Source: Gammaproteobacteria bacterium
GTDB taxonomy: Bacteria > Pseudomonadota > Gammaproteobacteria > SZUA-140
NCBI GenBank assembly: GCA_026982565.1
Contig: JALSGV010000014.1
Coordinates: 1 to 32,254 of the forward strand
DNA length: 32,254 nucleotides
Direction of reading: 5' to 3'
Shown: positions 16,547 through 26,771 of the stretch, piece by piece
Layout of the letters: each line of letters starts with the position of its first letter
How positions within the stretch are numbered: the first letter of the stretch is position 1
Program-made: the position numbers and the translations under genes
The notes under the pieces: generated by a model
What the model saw: the letters and a program-made list of their open reading frames with translations, nothing else
Told to the model about the DNA's origin: nothing
Database searches by the model: none

Positions 16547-17827
16547 ATGACGCAATCCCATGAATTATTCAAAAGCGCCCAGCAGCACATTCCCGGCGGT
16601 GTAAACTCGCCCGTGCGCGCCTTCCATGGCGTGGGCGGCGAACCCGTCTTCATCAAGAGCGGCGCGGGCGCCTATATCACTGACGAAGACGGCAAGGAAT
16701 ACGTGGACTACGTGGCCTCATGGGGTCCCATGATCCTCGGCCATGCCCATCCCGCCGTCATCGAGGCCGTCAAGACGGCCGTCGACAACGGCCTGGGCTT
16801 CGGCGCGCCCACCCAGATCGAGACCGTCATGGCCGACAAGATCTGCGAACTGGTGCCCTCCATCGAAATGGTGCGCATGGTCAACTCGGGCACCGAGGCC
16901 ACCATGAGCGCCATCCGCCTGGCGCGCGCCTACACGGGGCGCGACAAGATCCTCAAGTTCGAGGGCTGCTACCATGGCCATTCCGACTCCCTGCTGGTCA
17001 AGGCCGGCTCCGGGGCCCTGACCCTGGGCGTGCCCACCTCGCCGGGGGTGCCCGTGGCGCTGGCGGAACACACCATCACCGTGTCCTACAACGACCTGGA
17101 AAAGGTGGAAGAGGTTTTCGCCCATGTGGGTGGCCAGATCGCCTGCATCATCGTCGAGCCGGTGGCCGGCAATATGAACTGCATCCCGCCGCAGCCCGGC
17201 TTTCTCGACGGCCTGCGCAAGGTCTGCGACGAATACGGCAGCGTGCTCATCTTCGACGAAGTGATGACGGGCTTCCGTGTCGCCCTGGGCGGCGCCCAGC
17301 AGCGCTACGGCGTGAAGCCGGATCTCACCACCCTGGGCAAGATCATCGGCGGCGGCATGCCCGTGGGCGCCTTCGGCGGGCGCCGCGATATCATGGACAA
17401 GATCGCCCCCCTCGGGCCGGTCTACCAGGCCGGCACCCTGTCGGGCAATCCCGTCGCCATGGCGGCGGGCCTGGCCACGCTGAACGAACTCACCAAGCCG
17501 GATTTCTACGAGGATCTGAGCGCCAAGACCAAGCGCCTCGCCGAGGGCCTGGTGACCCGCGCGCGCGCCTTCAACATCCCCCTGCGCGCCAACTGCGTGG
17601 GCGGCATGTTTGGCCTGTTCTTCACCGAGGAAGAGGAAATCACCAATTTCGACCAGGTGACCCGCTGCAATCTGGACCGCTTCAAGCTGTTCTTCCACGG
17701 CATGCTGGAGCAGGGCGTCTACCTGGCGCCTTCCGCCTACGAGGCCGGTTTCGTCTCCGCCGCCCACGGCCAGGACGAGTTCAAACGCACCCTGATCGCC
17801 GCGGAGCAGGTGTTCTCGCGCCTGTAG
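16547..17827 (+). CDS. hemL: Glutamate-1-semialdehyde 2,1-aminomutase
   Basis: PLP enzyme making 5-aminolevulinate in the C5 tetrapyrrole pathway, which feeds heme and cobalamin synthesis. The 426-residue length is typical. The PLP lysine is Lys265 in [18 protein letters not shown], the cofactor Asp is in [10 protein letters not shown] (Asp237), and the N-terminus [13 protein letters not shown] is diagnostic against other class III aminotransferases. It follows thiE by 126 bp containing repeat module B. The LVIVD protein starts 10 bp after its stop. Heme supply suits a genome with many c-type cytochromes. Confidence 0.97.
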   Translation: MTQSHELFKSAQQHIPGGVNSPVRAFHGVGGEPVFIKSGAGAYITDEDGKEYVDYVASWGPMILGHAHPAVIEAVKTAVDNGLGFGAPTQIETVMADKICELVPSIEMVRMVNSGTEATMSAIRLARAYTGRDKILKFEGCYHGHSDSLLVKAGSGALTLGVPTSPGVPVALAEHTITVSYNDLEKVEEVFAHVGGQIACIIVEPVAGNMNCIPPQPGFLDGLRKVCDEYGSVLIFDEVMTGFRVALGGAQQRYGVKPDLTTLGKIIGGGMPVGAFGGRRDIMDKIAPLGPVYQAGTLSGNPVAMAAGLATLNELTKPDFYEDLSAKTKRLAEGLVTRARAFNIPLRANCVGGMFGLFFTEEEEITNFDQVTRCNLDRFKLFFHGMLEQGVYLAPSAYEAGFVSAAHGQDEFKRTLIAAEQVFSRL

Positions 17828-17837
17828 CAAGGACCGG

Positions 17838-20800
17838 ATGCAAGGTATGTCGATGTCATGGCTCCTGGCGGGCCTGCTCGGTCTGGCGCCCGTCATGGCC
17901 CATGGCGCGCCCGCCGCGGCCATCAAGCGCATTGAACCCGCCGTGGTCACAGTGGGCAAACCCCATCAGGTGACCATCACCCATGCCGCCCTGGGTGAGA
18001 ACGGCCAAGTGTTTTTCCAGCCCGGCGGCCCCTATGTGCAACAGCGCCTCGTGCTGGAAGGCCAAGCCGCCGGGCTGGCCGTGGCCGGGGAGACGGCCTA
18101 TGCGGTGGGCGGCTTCGACGGCATCGAAATCCTCCATCTGTCGGCAGAAAACTCGCTCCAGCGTCTCGGCCGCATATCCAGCGGACGCTCTTATCACACC
18201 ATCCGCACGCAGGACGGCAAGGCCTACGCCCTGGCGACGCAACGCCTCGATATTTTTTCCCTGGCGGACAAGACACGGCTCCGGCTGAATGGCAGCCTCG
18301 ATGACCTGAACGCCGCACGGGACATCGCCATCAGCGGCACGAGGGGCGTCTTGTTGTCTGACGGCAACCGCCTGACGCTCCTGGCGCTGGATTCCCCTGC
18401 CGGGCCCCGCATCCTGGGCACTTTCACCCCGGCGCAGCGGATCCAGTCCATGCAGATTGCCCAGGGCATACTCTACCTGGCGGCCGGGGAAGAGGGGCTG
18501 CTGGCCATGGATCTGCGTCCGCCGCAGAGAGGAAAGATCATCGGCCGCTACCGCACCACCGGGCCGGCGCGCGATGTCAGTATCAGCGGCCACGTGGCGC
18601 TGGTGGCCAATGGTCCCTTCGGTATCACGCTCCTCGACATCAGCGATCCCGCGCACATCACCTGGCTGGGCAGCCACCAGCAACTGGGCAAGGTACGCCG
18701 CGTGGGAATTCTGGATCAGGAGCGCGCCTATGCCATCAACGAGGGTCGCGACGTATTGCTCATCGACATCGGCAACCCGGCCCTGCCCTCCCTGATCTCC
18801 GCCGCGCCGCGCAGTGGCGCCCTCAACGCGCGGCGCCTGAGTGACGACACCCTGCTCCTCACCACTGCCAACGGCCTGGGGGTACTGGATATTCAGGCCC
18901 TGCCGCCGCAGATCAGCAACGAGGGCCTGGACTCGGGCCAGGGCGTCAACTATGGTGGCGAGCGCAAGCTGATGATCCAGGACGGCATCGCCTATGTGGC
19001 TGACTGGTTCTCGGGCATTCACCTATATGACATCAGCGACGGACAGCGGCCGCGCCTGCTGTCCAGCTTCCATACCCAGGGCTCCCCCAAGGGCGTGGTG
19101 GTGAGGGATGGCGTGGCCTACGTGGCCGACGACGACCACGGGCTGCAGATCATCGACGTCAGCGACCCGCGCCGCCCCCGCCAGTTGTCCAGCCTGCTCA
19201 CCTCGGGCCTGGCCTACACCCCGGTGCTGGCGGGCGATCTGTTGTATCTGGCCAGCCACCGCGGCGGCTTCCAGGTGGTGGATGTGAGTGAGCCTGCCGC
19301 CCCCGTCCTGGTGGCCGATGTGGACACGCCGGGCAAGTCGTGGTCCATCCAGGTGCGTGGCGACTATGCCTATGTGGCCGACGACGATCCCGGCCTGCTG
19401 ATTTACGATATCCGCGATCCGGCGTCACCCCGCCTGGTGGCCCGGTTCGATCCCGGCGGCGCGGCGGAAGACGTGCTCCTGGATGGAAATACCGTTTACG
19501 TGGCCTTCTTCGACCAGGGTGTCTACGCTCTGGATATCTCGGACCCCGCCAATCCCCGGGAACTGAGCCATGTACCCACGCCCGGCAATGCGCGCGGACT
19601 GGAACTGGATGGCGACCACCTCTACGTGGCCGACTGGCTGGGCGGCATCCAGGTGCTGGATGTTTCGCAACCCCGGGCGGCCGCCATCGTGGGCAGTTTC
19701 GATACGGCCGGCGCCTCGTGGGGCCTGCGCATCCACGATGGATTCGCCTACGTGGCCGACTGGTGGGGCGGTTTCATCGTCCTCGACGTGCGCGACCCGC
19801 GGCACCCGCGCCTGGCGGGCAGCTATCACCACAATGACACGGTACGGCAGGTCGCCACCCGCGGCATGTATGCCTATGTGGCCAAGGGCCGTGACGGGCT
19901 GCAGGTCTTCGATATCAACAACGCCCTCAATCCCACCTGGGTGACGGGCGTCGCCACCGGGCCCGTGCACGACATCGTCATCACCGGCCACTATGCCGTG
20001 ACCTGCGGCGGGGCGGGGCACATCACCATCGTGGACATTGCAGACCCCTTCCGTCCGCGGATAAAGGACAGCCTGACTCTCGACCATGACTGTGACCGCC
20101 TGAGAAGCGCGGACGGCTCGGCCTATGTCGCCAGCCTGGAAGGCGCCATCACCCGCCTCGATCCCGCCACTGAAAAAACCAGCACGGCGCATGGCGCCAT
20201 CCCAGCACTGAACGACCTGTGGGTCGATGACGGACCTGTCACCGTGCTGGGCAGAGACGGGGAAATACGCATCTACCAGGGCTGGCCCCTGACTGCGCCA
20301 CAGGCCACATTCCGCCTGACGCGTAAAGGGGCGACGCATGTGAGGGCCGCCTGCGACCTTATCGCTGTGCATCAGGCGGGGCAGGGTATCACCCTGCTGA
20401 GCCACCATGGCGGCAACATCGCATCCACGGAATTCATCCCGCTCACCACGCCTCTCGGCGACTTGCGCCTTCAATGCGGCAGGCTGTATGCCACAACCGG
20501 CGACGACACCATCCATGAGTTCATCCTGACATCGAAGCGCGGGTGGCATATCAAGACCCGCTACCAGGCCTTGAACCCGGTCACCCGCCTGCATGTCCGC
20601 GGCAACACCCTGTATGGCGCGGGGATGCGTCACATTATCGCCTTCGCCACCCTGCCGGATGTCGCCTTGGCGAACAGCAGCGCCACATCCACGCAGGCCG
20701 GCCTCCCCGCCGATATGCCCAATGGCGCCTACGACGTGGTGCTCATGAAAGAATCAGGTGACGGCGCGCCACCCTTCATCGCGCATAACGGCCTGACCAT

Positions 20801-20912
20801 CGAGATGCCCGCCTTCGGCAAGCCCAGCTTCACCATGGAAGACCTGAAGCGCATCATGAAACAACGCCAGACAGAGAAAAAAGACAGCCCTCCCGCCCCC
20901 TTGGCAGAGTAA
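17838..20912 (+). CDS. Large exported LVIVD-repeat beta-propeller protein
   Basis: A 1024-residue protein of unknown function, with an N-terminal signal peptide (LLAGLLGLAPVMAHGAPA). After a short Ig/IPT-like segment come about sixteen repeats of roughly 40 residues with the pattern YVADxxxGLxIxDVSDPxxPxLxG, for example GVAYVADDDHGLQIIDVSDP. This is the LVIVD repeat, which folds into beta-propellers at the cell surface or periplasm. The best-conserved block is near residues 380-720; earlier and later repeats are more diverged. The C-terminal ~80 residues are not repetitive and end in a charged tail (RIMKQRQTEKKD). No anchor or enzyme motif is seen. The start at 17838 has AAGGA nearby. It lies 10 bp after hemL, so it is probably co-transcribed. 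Confidence 0.85.
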   Translation: MQGMSMSWLLAGLLGLAPVMAHGAPAAAIKRIEPAVVTVGKPHQVTITHAALGENGQVFFQPGGPYVQQRLVLEGQAAGLAVAGETAYAVGGFDGIEILHLSAENSLQRLGRISSGRSYHTIRTQDGKAYALATQRLDIFSLADKTRLRLNGSLDDLNAARDIAISGTRGVLLSDGNRLTLLALDSPAGPRILGTFTPAQRIQSMQIAQGILYLAAGEEGLLAMDLRPPQRGKIIGRYRTTGPARDVSISGHVALVANGPFGITLLDISDPAHITWLGSHQQLGKVRRVGILDQERAYAINEGRDVLLIDIGNPALPSLISAAPRSGALNARRLSDDTLLLTTANGLGVLDIQALPPQISNEGLDSGQGVNYGGERKLMIQDGIAYVADWFSGIHLYDISDGQRPRLLSSFHTQGSPKGVVVRDGVAYVADDDHGLQIIDVSDPRRPRQLSSLLTSGLAYTPVLAGDLLYLASHRGGFQVVDVSEPAAPVLVADVDTPGKSWSIQVRGDYAYVADDDPGLLIYDIRDPASPRLVARFDPGGAAEDVLLDGNTVYVAFFDQGVYALDISDPANPRELSHVPTPGNARGLELDGDHLYVADWLGGIQVLDVSQPRAAAIVGSFDTAGASWGLRIHDGFAYVADWWGGFIVLDVRDPRHPRLAGSYHHNDTVRQVATRGMYAYVAKGRDGLQVFDINNALNPTWVTGVATGPVHDIVITGHYAVTCGGAGHITIVDIADPFRPRIKDSLTLDHDCDRLRSADGSAYVASLEGAITRLDPATEKTSTAHGAIPALNDLWVDDGPVTVLGRDGEIRIYQGWPLTAPQATFRLTRKGATHVRAACDLIAVHQAGQGITLLSHHGGNIASTEFIPLTTPLGDLRLQCGRLYATTGDDTIHEFILTSKRGWHIKTRYQALNPVTRLHVRGNTLYGAGMRHIIAFATLPDVALANSSATSTQAGLPADMPNGAYDVVLMKESGDGAPPFIAHNGLTIEMPAFGKPSFTMEDLKRIMKQRQTEKKDSPPAPLAE

Positions 20913-20933
20913 GCCTGCGGTGCGAGAGCATCA

Positions 20934-21239
20934 TCAGTCATCGTCGCCCAGCTCCGGCGACCATCCCGCATCACGGGCGCGCCTCAGGGCATCGTCCTGA
21001 ATACGGAGATAACGCGCCCGCAATTCGTCTGGCATGTTATTCACCCGGAAGCCGTACTTTTCCCATTCTTCCTGAACCCGGCGCCACAGATCCTCGATAC
21101 CTTGCGGCAACCAGCCTTCACAGCTCTCGCTCTCATCGATCAGACCGAATGCCCAGGCATCCCGGATAATTTTTCCGGTATCGGTCATGCCACCATACTT
21201 ATCATTATGGATCCCGACATATGGCGTGTTATTTCTCAT
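20934..21239 (-). CDS. Small acidic protein of unknown function
   Basis: A 101-residue soluble protein. The ATG at 21239 is chosen over an upstream start at 21284 because a strong GAGGAG ribosome site precedes it. It begins MRNNTPYVGIHNDKYGGMTD and has predicted helices rich in Trp, Arg and Glu (GIEDLWRRVQEEWEKYGF, DELRARYLRIQDDALRRAR), ending in an acidic tail (ELGDDD). There are no membrane segments, signal peptide or recognised motifs. It is convergent with the LVIVD gene and follows the hydrolase gene on the same strand by 84 bp. Confidence 0.7.
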   Translation of the reverse strand: MRNNTPYVGIHNDKYGGMTDTGKIIRDAWAFGLIDESESCEGWLPQGIEDLWRRVQEEWEKYGFRVNNMPDELRARYLRIQDDALRRARDAGWSPELGDDD

Positions 21240-21323
21240 ACAGATGCTCCTCTGATACCAATCGACTGTATACCATGGCCCCACCGTACTGTCACGCCCG
21301 TGACTTGCCTTGGGACGGTCCCT

Positions 21324-22337
21324 TCACGAAGCTGTTGAATCAGCCATGCAGAAGGACGTCAAGACATTCTCCAGGTCATCATACTCTGATTTCCCGGCCA
21401 CCAGCCACTGGTGGATATCAGACAACACACGCTCCGCCTGCCTGTCCCGGGTGAGCATATGATAGCCGTTTTCATAGACCACGACCTGCCAGGGCGGCGC
21501 CGCCTTCTTCACTTTCACCAGCATGCGGCAGGTGGGTTCCCGGGGAATGATGTCATCGTGCATGCCATAGAGGAACAATACCTTCGTGTCCTCGGCAGGC
21601 GAAGCCTGCGCCGCCTGATCCATGAGATTGCTGACGCCATACAGCACGTCCACGCGCGTCGCCTTGATGACCTTGGAGTCACGGCCCAGGGCGCGCAGCA
21701 TCTCCATGTTGTCCGACGGCCTGATATCCAGCCCCTCACCCGTCAGCCGCCTGCCCGGCATGGTATGCACCGCCAGCCACAGCGCCATGCGCTGATAGAA
21801 GGGCATGCTGTCCCGTGACCACACGGCAGGCGCCACCAGCACCACACCGGCAATCTCGGAGGCAATACTGTCCAGGCCCACCAGCGCTACCGCACCACCC
21901 ATGCTCTCGCCCAGAACATACAGGGGGCAGTCAGGCCGGGCAGCCTTCATCAGGGTCACCATGAGGCGCAGATCACTGACCAGGCGTGCCCTGCCATGCC
22001 ACAGGCCGAAACCCGCCGTATCACCAAAACCGCGCTGATCGTAGGCCACCACCGTCACACTCCGGGCGGCCATAAACGCCCCCAGGCCGGCAAAGGCTTG
22101 GTGATAGTCGTTCAGGCCATGCAGGGCCAATAGCTGAGCACGGCATGCCCCCCCCGCCGACCAGCGCTGTAATGGCAAACGATAGCCGTCATCCATGACG
22201 GCATGGGTTTCGTACAGGGCCGGAAGCGCCCTGGCATCGCCTTCAGGATGCACATAGGGCCTGGCGCAGGCGCCCACGCCGGCCAGTATCATGAGCGCCG
22301 CCAACAGGCTGATAGCAATAGAAATATGTTGAAACAT
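21324..22337 (-). CDS. Alpha/beta hydrolase (monoacylglycerol lipase-like), probable lipoprotein
   Basis: A 337-residue serine hydrolase of the Hydrolase_4 type. The N-terminus is a hydrophobic signal ending in a plausible lipobox (AGVGAC), suggesting a lipid-anchored envelope protein. The catalytic triad is visible: nucleophile Ser in GESMGGA, Asp in LYGMHDDIIP, and His in NGYHMLTRD. The oxyanion region is LLALHGLNDYHQAF. The substrate is likely a lipid or ester but is unproven. The start ATG at 22337 has a weak ribosome site and diverges from the cheX gene. Confidence 0.85.
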   Translation of the reverse strand: MFQHISIAISLLAALMILAGVGACARPYVHPEGDARALPALYETHAVMDDGYRLPLQRWSAGGACRAQLLALHGLNDYHQAFAGLGAFMAARSVTVVAYDQRGFGDTAGFGLWHGRARLVSDLRLMVTLMKAARPDCPLYVLGESMGGAVALVGLDSIASEIAGVVLVAPAVWSRDSMPFYQRMALWLAVHTMPGRRLTGEGLDIRPSDNMEMLRALGRDSKVIKATRVDVLYGVSNLMDQAAQASPAEDTKVLFLYGMHDDIIPREPTCRMLVKVKKAAPPWQVVVYENGYHMLTRDRQAERVLSDIHQWLVAGKSEYDDLENVLTSFCMADSTAS

Positions 22338-22437
22338 GGGTAAATATCACCATAACTGCGCCGGTTCCGCAAACCGCTTCAGCTTGAGCGTCTGGGGTCG
22401 ATATACATCACAGAGCATCCCATGCCTGCGAGGTATC

Positions 22438-22914
22438 ATGAACGTCGCCTTCATCAACCCCTTCATCCAGTCCATCCTGGATGTTCTCTCCACCATGGCC
22501 GGCCTGGAGGCCAGGCCGGGACGCCCCGCCATCAAGGAAAACGCCACTGCACGGGGTGATGTAACCGGCATCATCGGCATGGCGGGAGAACAGGTGAGCG
22601 GCTCGCTGGCCGTGTGCTTTACAGAGGCGGTGATTATTGAGATTTCCCGGCGCATGCTGGGGGAAGCACCGGCCACCATCGATGAATCGGTGACAGACAT
22701 GGTGGGTGAGCTGACCAATATGGTTACCGGCGGGGCGAAAAAACTGCTGGCGGAGGACGGTTACGATTTCGATATGGCCATCCCCGCTGTCTTCTCGGGG
22801 AAGGAACACACCATCAACCACAAATCCAGCGGCGCCACCATCATCCTGCCCTTCGACACCGATGCAGGGGCGTTCTTCATCGAAATCTGCTTCAAGGAAA
22901 AGGGGGCATCATGA
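22438..22914 (+). CDS. CheX-like chemotaxis phosphatase domain protein
   Basis: A 158-residue protein of the CheC/CheX family, which removes phosphate from CheY-type response regulators. The ATG at 22438 (preceded by GCGAGG) is chosen; an upstream frame to 22336 adds a non-homologous segment. The catalytic E-x2-N motif is present as Glu91-Leu-Thr-Asn94 in DMVGELTNMVTGGAK. No CheA, CheY or flagellar gene is nearby, so the target regulator is unknown. Its stop overlaps the next ATG by 4 bp, so the two are coupled. Confidence 0.85.
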   Translation: MNVAFINPFIQSILDVLSTMAGLEARPGRPAIKENATARGDVTGIIGMAGEQVSGSLAVCFTEAVIIEISRRMLGEAPATIDESVTDMVGELTNMVTGGAKKLLAEDGYDFDMAIPAVFSGKEHTINHKSSGATIILPFDTDAGAFFIEICFKEKGAS

Positions 22915-23426
22915 AGCTGTTCTACAAGCTCCTCATGCTGACCGTGGTGGCGGCCGTCGCTGCGCCCTTTATTCTCAAGGACGGGGCGGGACGCCCGCTG
23001 ATGACCCTGGACAAGCTGCACATGCCCGAAATCTCCACCCCCGCTCTGCCGGGGGTCGCGTCCACCCTCAGGGAAGTGGCAAGCAAGCTACCCGATATGG
23101 ACCTTGACAAGGCGCGGGCCAAGGTAACGGCCTACAAGTGGCAGGATGCCGAGGGCGTTTGGCATTTCAGCGACAAGCCCGATGGCGGCGGTGAGGAGAT
23201 CAGCATCGATCCCGATGCCAGCGTGATGGAGTTTGATGGGATTCCCGTTGCCGCGCCCGCGACAAAACCGGCGCTGCCATCAAGGCCCCGCGAGGACAAC
23301 GCCACCCAAAGCCCGTCCCTCCCCGGCAGCGTGACCAGCCTGATGGAGCAGGTGCGCGGCGTGAACCAGCTTGCCCAGGACCGTTTCGACCGGCAGTCGC
23401 GGGAGATCGAGTCACAAGGCCGCTGA
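22911..23426 (+). CDS. Membrane-anchored or exported DUF4124-domain protein
   Basis: A 171-residue protein with an N-terminal hydrophobic segment ([16 protein letters not shown]) that is a signal peptide or single anchor. A DUF4124 module follows around residues 75-90 ([16 protein letters not shown]), then a Pro/Ala-rich linker and a short helical tail. The function of DUF4124 is unknown; it is common in gammaproteobacterial envelope proteins. It overlaps cheX by 4 bp (ATGA), and its 3' end overlaps the convergent ubiX by 15 bp. Confidence 0.8.
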   Translation: MKLFYKLLMLTVVAAVAAPFILKDGAGRPLMTLDKLHMPEISTPALPGVASTLREVASKLPDMDLDKARAKVTAYKWQDAEGVWHFSDKPDGGGEEISIDPDASVMEFDGIPVAAPATKPALPSRPREDNATQSPSLPGSVTSLMEQVRGVNQLAQDRFDRQSREIESQGR

Positions 23427-24035
23427 AGGGCGCTCACCCCAGCGCGGCAGCAGTGCATGTTCGATGCCCAGGTGATCCAGAATACGGGCCACCACGAAGT
23501 CCACCAGATCGTCCACCGATTGCGGTTTCTGGTAGAAGCCGGGACAGGCCGGCATGATCACAACCCCCATGCGGCTCAGGGCCAGCATGTGCTCCAGGTG
23601 TATGGAAGACAAGGGCATCTCGCGTGGCACCAGAATGAGCTTGCGCCGTTCCTTGAGAATCACATCGGCGGCGCGTTCCAGAAGATTGTCGCTGGTGCCA
23701 CAGGCGATGGCCGCCAGGGTGCCGCTGGTGCAGGGGCAGACCACCATGGCCTCTGAAACGCTGGAACCGCTGGCCACTGGCGCCGTCCATTGTTCCTTGC
23801 CGAACACCCGTAACTGCCCTTCGGACGCCGCGAAGCGCTCGGAAAAATAGCGTTCCATGTCGCGGGGGGCGCCGCTCACCTTGAGGTCCGTCTCCAGGGA
23901 CATGACCACCTGGGCCGCCGGCGAGATCAGCACATAGACCTGCCTGCCGTGCTCCAGCAGGCACTGCAGCAGGCGTATGCCATAGGGAATGCCTGAAGCA
24001 CCCGTCAGCGCCAGGGTGATAGTGTCACGCGCCAC
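23412..24035 (-). CDS. ubiX: Flavin prenyltransferase UbiX
   Basis: Makes prenylated FMN, the cofactor for the UbiD decarboxylase in ubiquinone synthesis. The protein has 207 residues from a GTG at 24035. The FMN-binding N-terminus [16 protein letters not shown], the central [22 protein letters not shown] and the [16 protein letters not shown] segment are standard UbiX features. It overlaps the end of mpl by 11 bp and is the last gene of a five-gene minus-strand cluster. No ubiD is in the window. Confidence 0.95.
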   Translation of the reverse strand: MARDTITLALTGASGIPYGIRLLQCLLEHGRQVYVLISPAAQVVMSLETDLKVSGAPRDMERYFSERFAASEGQLRVFGKEQWTAPVASGSSVSEAMVVCPCTSGTLAAIACGTSDNLLERAADVILKERRKLILVPREMPLSSIHLEHMLALSRMGVVIMPACPGFYQKPQSVDDLVDFVVARILDHLGIEHALLPRWGERPSAAL

Positions 24036-25395
24036 GCTGACGCAATGCCTCTATCAGGCGCTCGTGAATATTGCCGAAACCGCCATTGCTCATGATCAAT
24101 ACCTGTTCTCCGGGCCGCGCACTTGCCGCCACATGGCTGACGATGGCTTCGATATCCGCCATCACCCGCGCCTCGCCACCCAGTGATGATGCCACTTCCC
24201 GCAGATCGAAATCCAGTTGTTGCGATTGATACAGAATGACTTCATCGGCCCGGGCGAGGGCCTGGGGCAACAAGCCTTTGTGCACGCCCATTTTCATGGT
24301 GTTGGAACGCAGGTCGAGTACGGCGGTGATACGGGCATCCCCGACATGGCGGCGCAGGCCCTCTACGGTGGAGGCGATGGCCGTGGGATGGTGGGCGAAA
24401 TCGTCATAGACGGTGACCTCCCGGACCACGGCGCGCACTTCCATGCGCCGCTTCACACCCTGGAATTCATTCAGGGCCGCCACCGCCTGGGCGGGCGGCA
24501 CGCCCGCATGGCGCGCGGCGGCCACGGCCGCCAGGGCATTGGCGATATTGTGCCTGCCCATCAGCGCCCACGACACCGTGCCGAAACAGGCGTCACCGAG
24601 ACAGACATCGAAACGGCGCATGTCCGCACTGACGTGACGGGCATGCCAGCGCCCCGGTGCGTCGACTTCGCCAAAATACTCAAGGGACGTCCAGCAACCC
24701 TGTCGGATCACCGCCTCCAGATGGGCGTCACCATGGGGAAGAATGATCAGGCCGGCTGAAGGCACGGTACGCACTAGGTGATGAAACTGGCGCTGGATGG
24801 CCGCCAGATCATCGAAAATGTCCGCATGATCATATTCCAGGTTATTCATGACCAGGGTGCGGGGCCGGTAGTGGATGAACTTGGAACGCTTGTCGAAAAA
24901 GGCGCTGTCATATTCGTCGGCCTCCACCACGAAGAAGGGGGCCTCGCCCAGGCGGGCCGAGGCGGGAAAGTTGCGCGCCACGCCACCGATCAGGAAACCC
25001 GGCGCCAGGCCGGCGTATTCCAGAATCCAGGCCAGCATGCTGGCGGTGGTGGTCTTGCCGTGGGTGCCGGCGACACCCAGCACCCAGCGCTGGCGCAGGA
25101 TGACATCCGCCAGGAACGCCGGCCCCGAAGTATAGGGCAGTCCACGATCAAGCACGTATTCCACCATGGGATTGCCGCGGGACAGGGCATTGCCGATGAC
25201 CACCAGATCCGGTTCGGGCTGCAGGTGGGCGGGGTCATAGCCCTGACAGAGCAGGATGTCCTGCGCCGCCAGTTGCTCGCTCATGGGCGGATAGACGTTG
25301 GCGTCCGATCCGCTGACCTCATGACCCATCTGGCGCGCCAGCACGGCGATGCCGCCCATGAACGTGCCGCAGATACCCAGGATATGAATATGCAT
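24025..25395 (-). CDS. mpl: UDP-N-acetylmuramate:L-alanyl-gamma-D-glutamyl-meso-DAP ligase
   Basis: Murein-recycling ligase that reattaches the released tripeptide to UDP-MurNAc, using ATP, in the cytoplasm. The ATG at 25395 (CAGGGGG upstream) gives 456 residues beginning [15 protein letters not shown], the family N-terminus; the longer frame is rejected. The ATP loop is [14 protein letters not shown] (THGKTT at 111-116), followed by [18 protein letters not shown] and the [10 protein letters not shown] segment of Mur ligases. It overlaps the preceding membrane-protein gene (TGATG) and ubiX. Confidence 0.96.
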   Translation of the reverse strand: MHIHILGICGTFMGGIAVLARQMGHEVSGSDANVYPPMSEQLAAQDILLCQGYDPAHLQPEPDLVVIGNALSRGNPMVEYVLDRGLPYTSGPAFLADVILRQRWVLGVAGTHGKTTTASMLAWILEYAGLAPGFLIGGVARNFPASARLGEAPFFVVEADEYDSAFFDKRSKFIHYRPRTLVMNNLEYDHADIFDDLAAIQRQFHHLVRTVPSAGLIILPHGDAHLEAVIRQGCWTSLEYFGEVDAPGRWHARHVSADMRRFDVCLGDACFGTVSWALMGRHNIANALAAVAAARHAGVPPAQAVAALNEFQGVKRRMEVRAVVREVTVYDDFAHHPTAIASTVEGLRRHVGDARITAVLDLRSNTMKMGVHKGLLPQALARADEVILYQSQQLDFDLREVASSLGGEARVMADIEAIVSHVAASARPGEQVLIMSNGGFGNIHERLIEALRQRGA

Positions 25396-25946
25396 CACGC
25401 CCCCTGGGAAAACAGTCCCGACAAATTCTGGATGAGGGTGATGGAAATAAACATATACGCCACGGACAGCGCCACGCCGATGGGAAACAGGGTGGAGAGG
25501 GCATGCCGCAGTATATGACCGACGACGATCAGGTTCCAGAACAACACCAGCCACAAGATCAAAGAGGAAACGATCACGCCGGTTTCATCCAGAGAGATCA
25601 CCTCGGCCTGGGCATTGTCCATGATCTGTTGTTGCCAGGCGAGCAGGGGCAGGGCGATCAACTCGAAAAAGGCCCCGCTGCCCAGCAGGGCCGTCCATAC
25701 CCGGATCAGGCGGTCCAGCAGATTGTTGGCCCACAGCAGCACATAGACCAGCCCGCCCAGCAAGGCGATGTCCGCTGCCACCAGCACCACGGCCTGTGCC
25801 AGGGGCACACTGATGACCGTCAGCAACACACCTATGGTGATATAGAGCAGCAGCGACAGCGCCAGGAGAAAAGCGGAAGAGGGCAAATCCTGCGGCCCCG
25901 CGCGCAGCAGGCAGATGTTGAAGAATTGTCTGAAGATGAGTTTCAT
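25395..25946 (-). CDS. Inner-membrane protein, YIP1-like
   Basis: A 183-residue hydrophobic protein with about five membrane segments, near residues 25-50, 50-72, 82-104, 127-147 and 152-175. The N-terminus is MKLIFRQFFNICLLRAGPQDLP. The overall pattern resembles YIP1-family integral membrane proteins, but no catalytic residues are seen, so the assignment is tentative. It starts 9 bp after the MetH-domain gene and its stop overlaps the mpl start, placing it inside a compact operon. Confidence 0.65.
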   Translation of the reverse strand: MKLIFRQFFNICLLRAGPQDLPSSAFLLALSLLLYITIGVLLTVISVPLAQAVVLVAADIALLGGLVYVLLWANNLLDRLIRVWTALLGSGAFFELIALPLLAWQQQIMDNAQAEVISLDETGVIVSSLILWLVLFWNLIVVGHILRHALSTLFPIGVALSVAYMFISITLIQNLSGLFSQGA

Positions 25947-25955
25947 GGTGAGGGG

Positions 25956-26771
25956 TCAGGCACTGAAATACTTGGCTTCGGGGTGATGCACGACAATGGC
26001 GCTGGTGCTCTCTTCCGGCCACAACTGGCCCTCCTCGCCCATCACCACGCCGATGCGCTCGGCATCGAGCAGCTCCAGGATCTTGTCCTGGTCGGAGAGG
26101 TTGGGACAGGCGGGATAGCCGAAGGAATAACGCGAGCCCCGGTAGCGCTGCTTGAAAAGATCGTTGATGACACGGGCGTCTTCCTTGCCGAATCCCAGTT
26201 CGGAGCGGATGCGCTTGTGAATGAACTCGGCCAGGCCCTCGGTCGTCTCCACGTTGAGTCCGTGCCAGTACAGGTAATCCTGGTATTGATCCTTCTCGAA
26301 CAACTCGCGGGCGAAATCGGAGGCATGCTGCCCCACGGTCACCACCTGCATGCCCACCACATCCATCTCGCCACTGTCCACGGGACGGAAGAAACCGGCA
26401 ATACACAAGCGCCTGCCCGAAGGCTGGCGCGGGAAGCTGAAGCGGCAACGTTCGCGCCGCCCGCTCCCATCCTCGTAGATAATGAGATCATCGCCTTCCG
26501 ACTGGCAGGGAAAATAACCGTATACCGCCTGGGGGCTGAGGATATGCGCTTCATCGTCACGCGCCAGCAGGCGGTTAAGAATAGGATCGAGTTCGACCCG
26601 CGCCCATTGCTGGTACTCCGGCAGGGACTTGCCCTGTGACTTGTATCCCCACTGAAACTTGTACAGGGTGTTGCGGTTGATATAGGGCACGATACTCCGC
26701 ACCGGAATATGATCCAGGCATTTACTGCCCCAGAAAGGCGGCTCGGGTATGGGGTTGTCCTGGGCGATCAA
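25956..26771 (-). CDS. Stand-alone methionine synthase (MetH) activation domain protein
   Basis: A 271-residue protein matching only the C-terminal, S-adenosylmethionine-binding reactivation domain of cobalamin-dependent methionine synthase. The hallmark is RYSFGYPACP (214-223). It is preceded by a helical segment AEFIHKRIRSELGF and followed by WPEESTSAIVVHHPEAKYF, which in full MetH lines the AdoMet site. The homocysteine, folate and cobalamin domains are absent here. The only plausible start is a TTG at 26771 overlapping the upstream stop (TTGA); no in-frame ATG occurs before residue 135. It may reactivate a separately encoded MetH core or have taken on another role. Confidence 0.85.
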   Translation of the reverse strand: MIAQDNPIPEPPFWGSKCLDHIPVRSIVPYINRNTLYKFQWGYKSQGKSLPEYQQWARVELDPILNRLLARDDEAHILSPQAVYGYFPCQSEGDDLIIYEDGSGRRERCRFSFPRQPSGRRLCIAGFFRPVDSGEMDVVGMQVVTVGQHASDFARELFEKDQYQDYLYWHGLNVETTEGLAEFIHKRIRSELGFGKEDARVINDLFKQRYRGSRYSFGYPACPNLSDQDKILELLDAERIGVVMGEEGQLWPEESTSAIVVHHPEAKYFSA

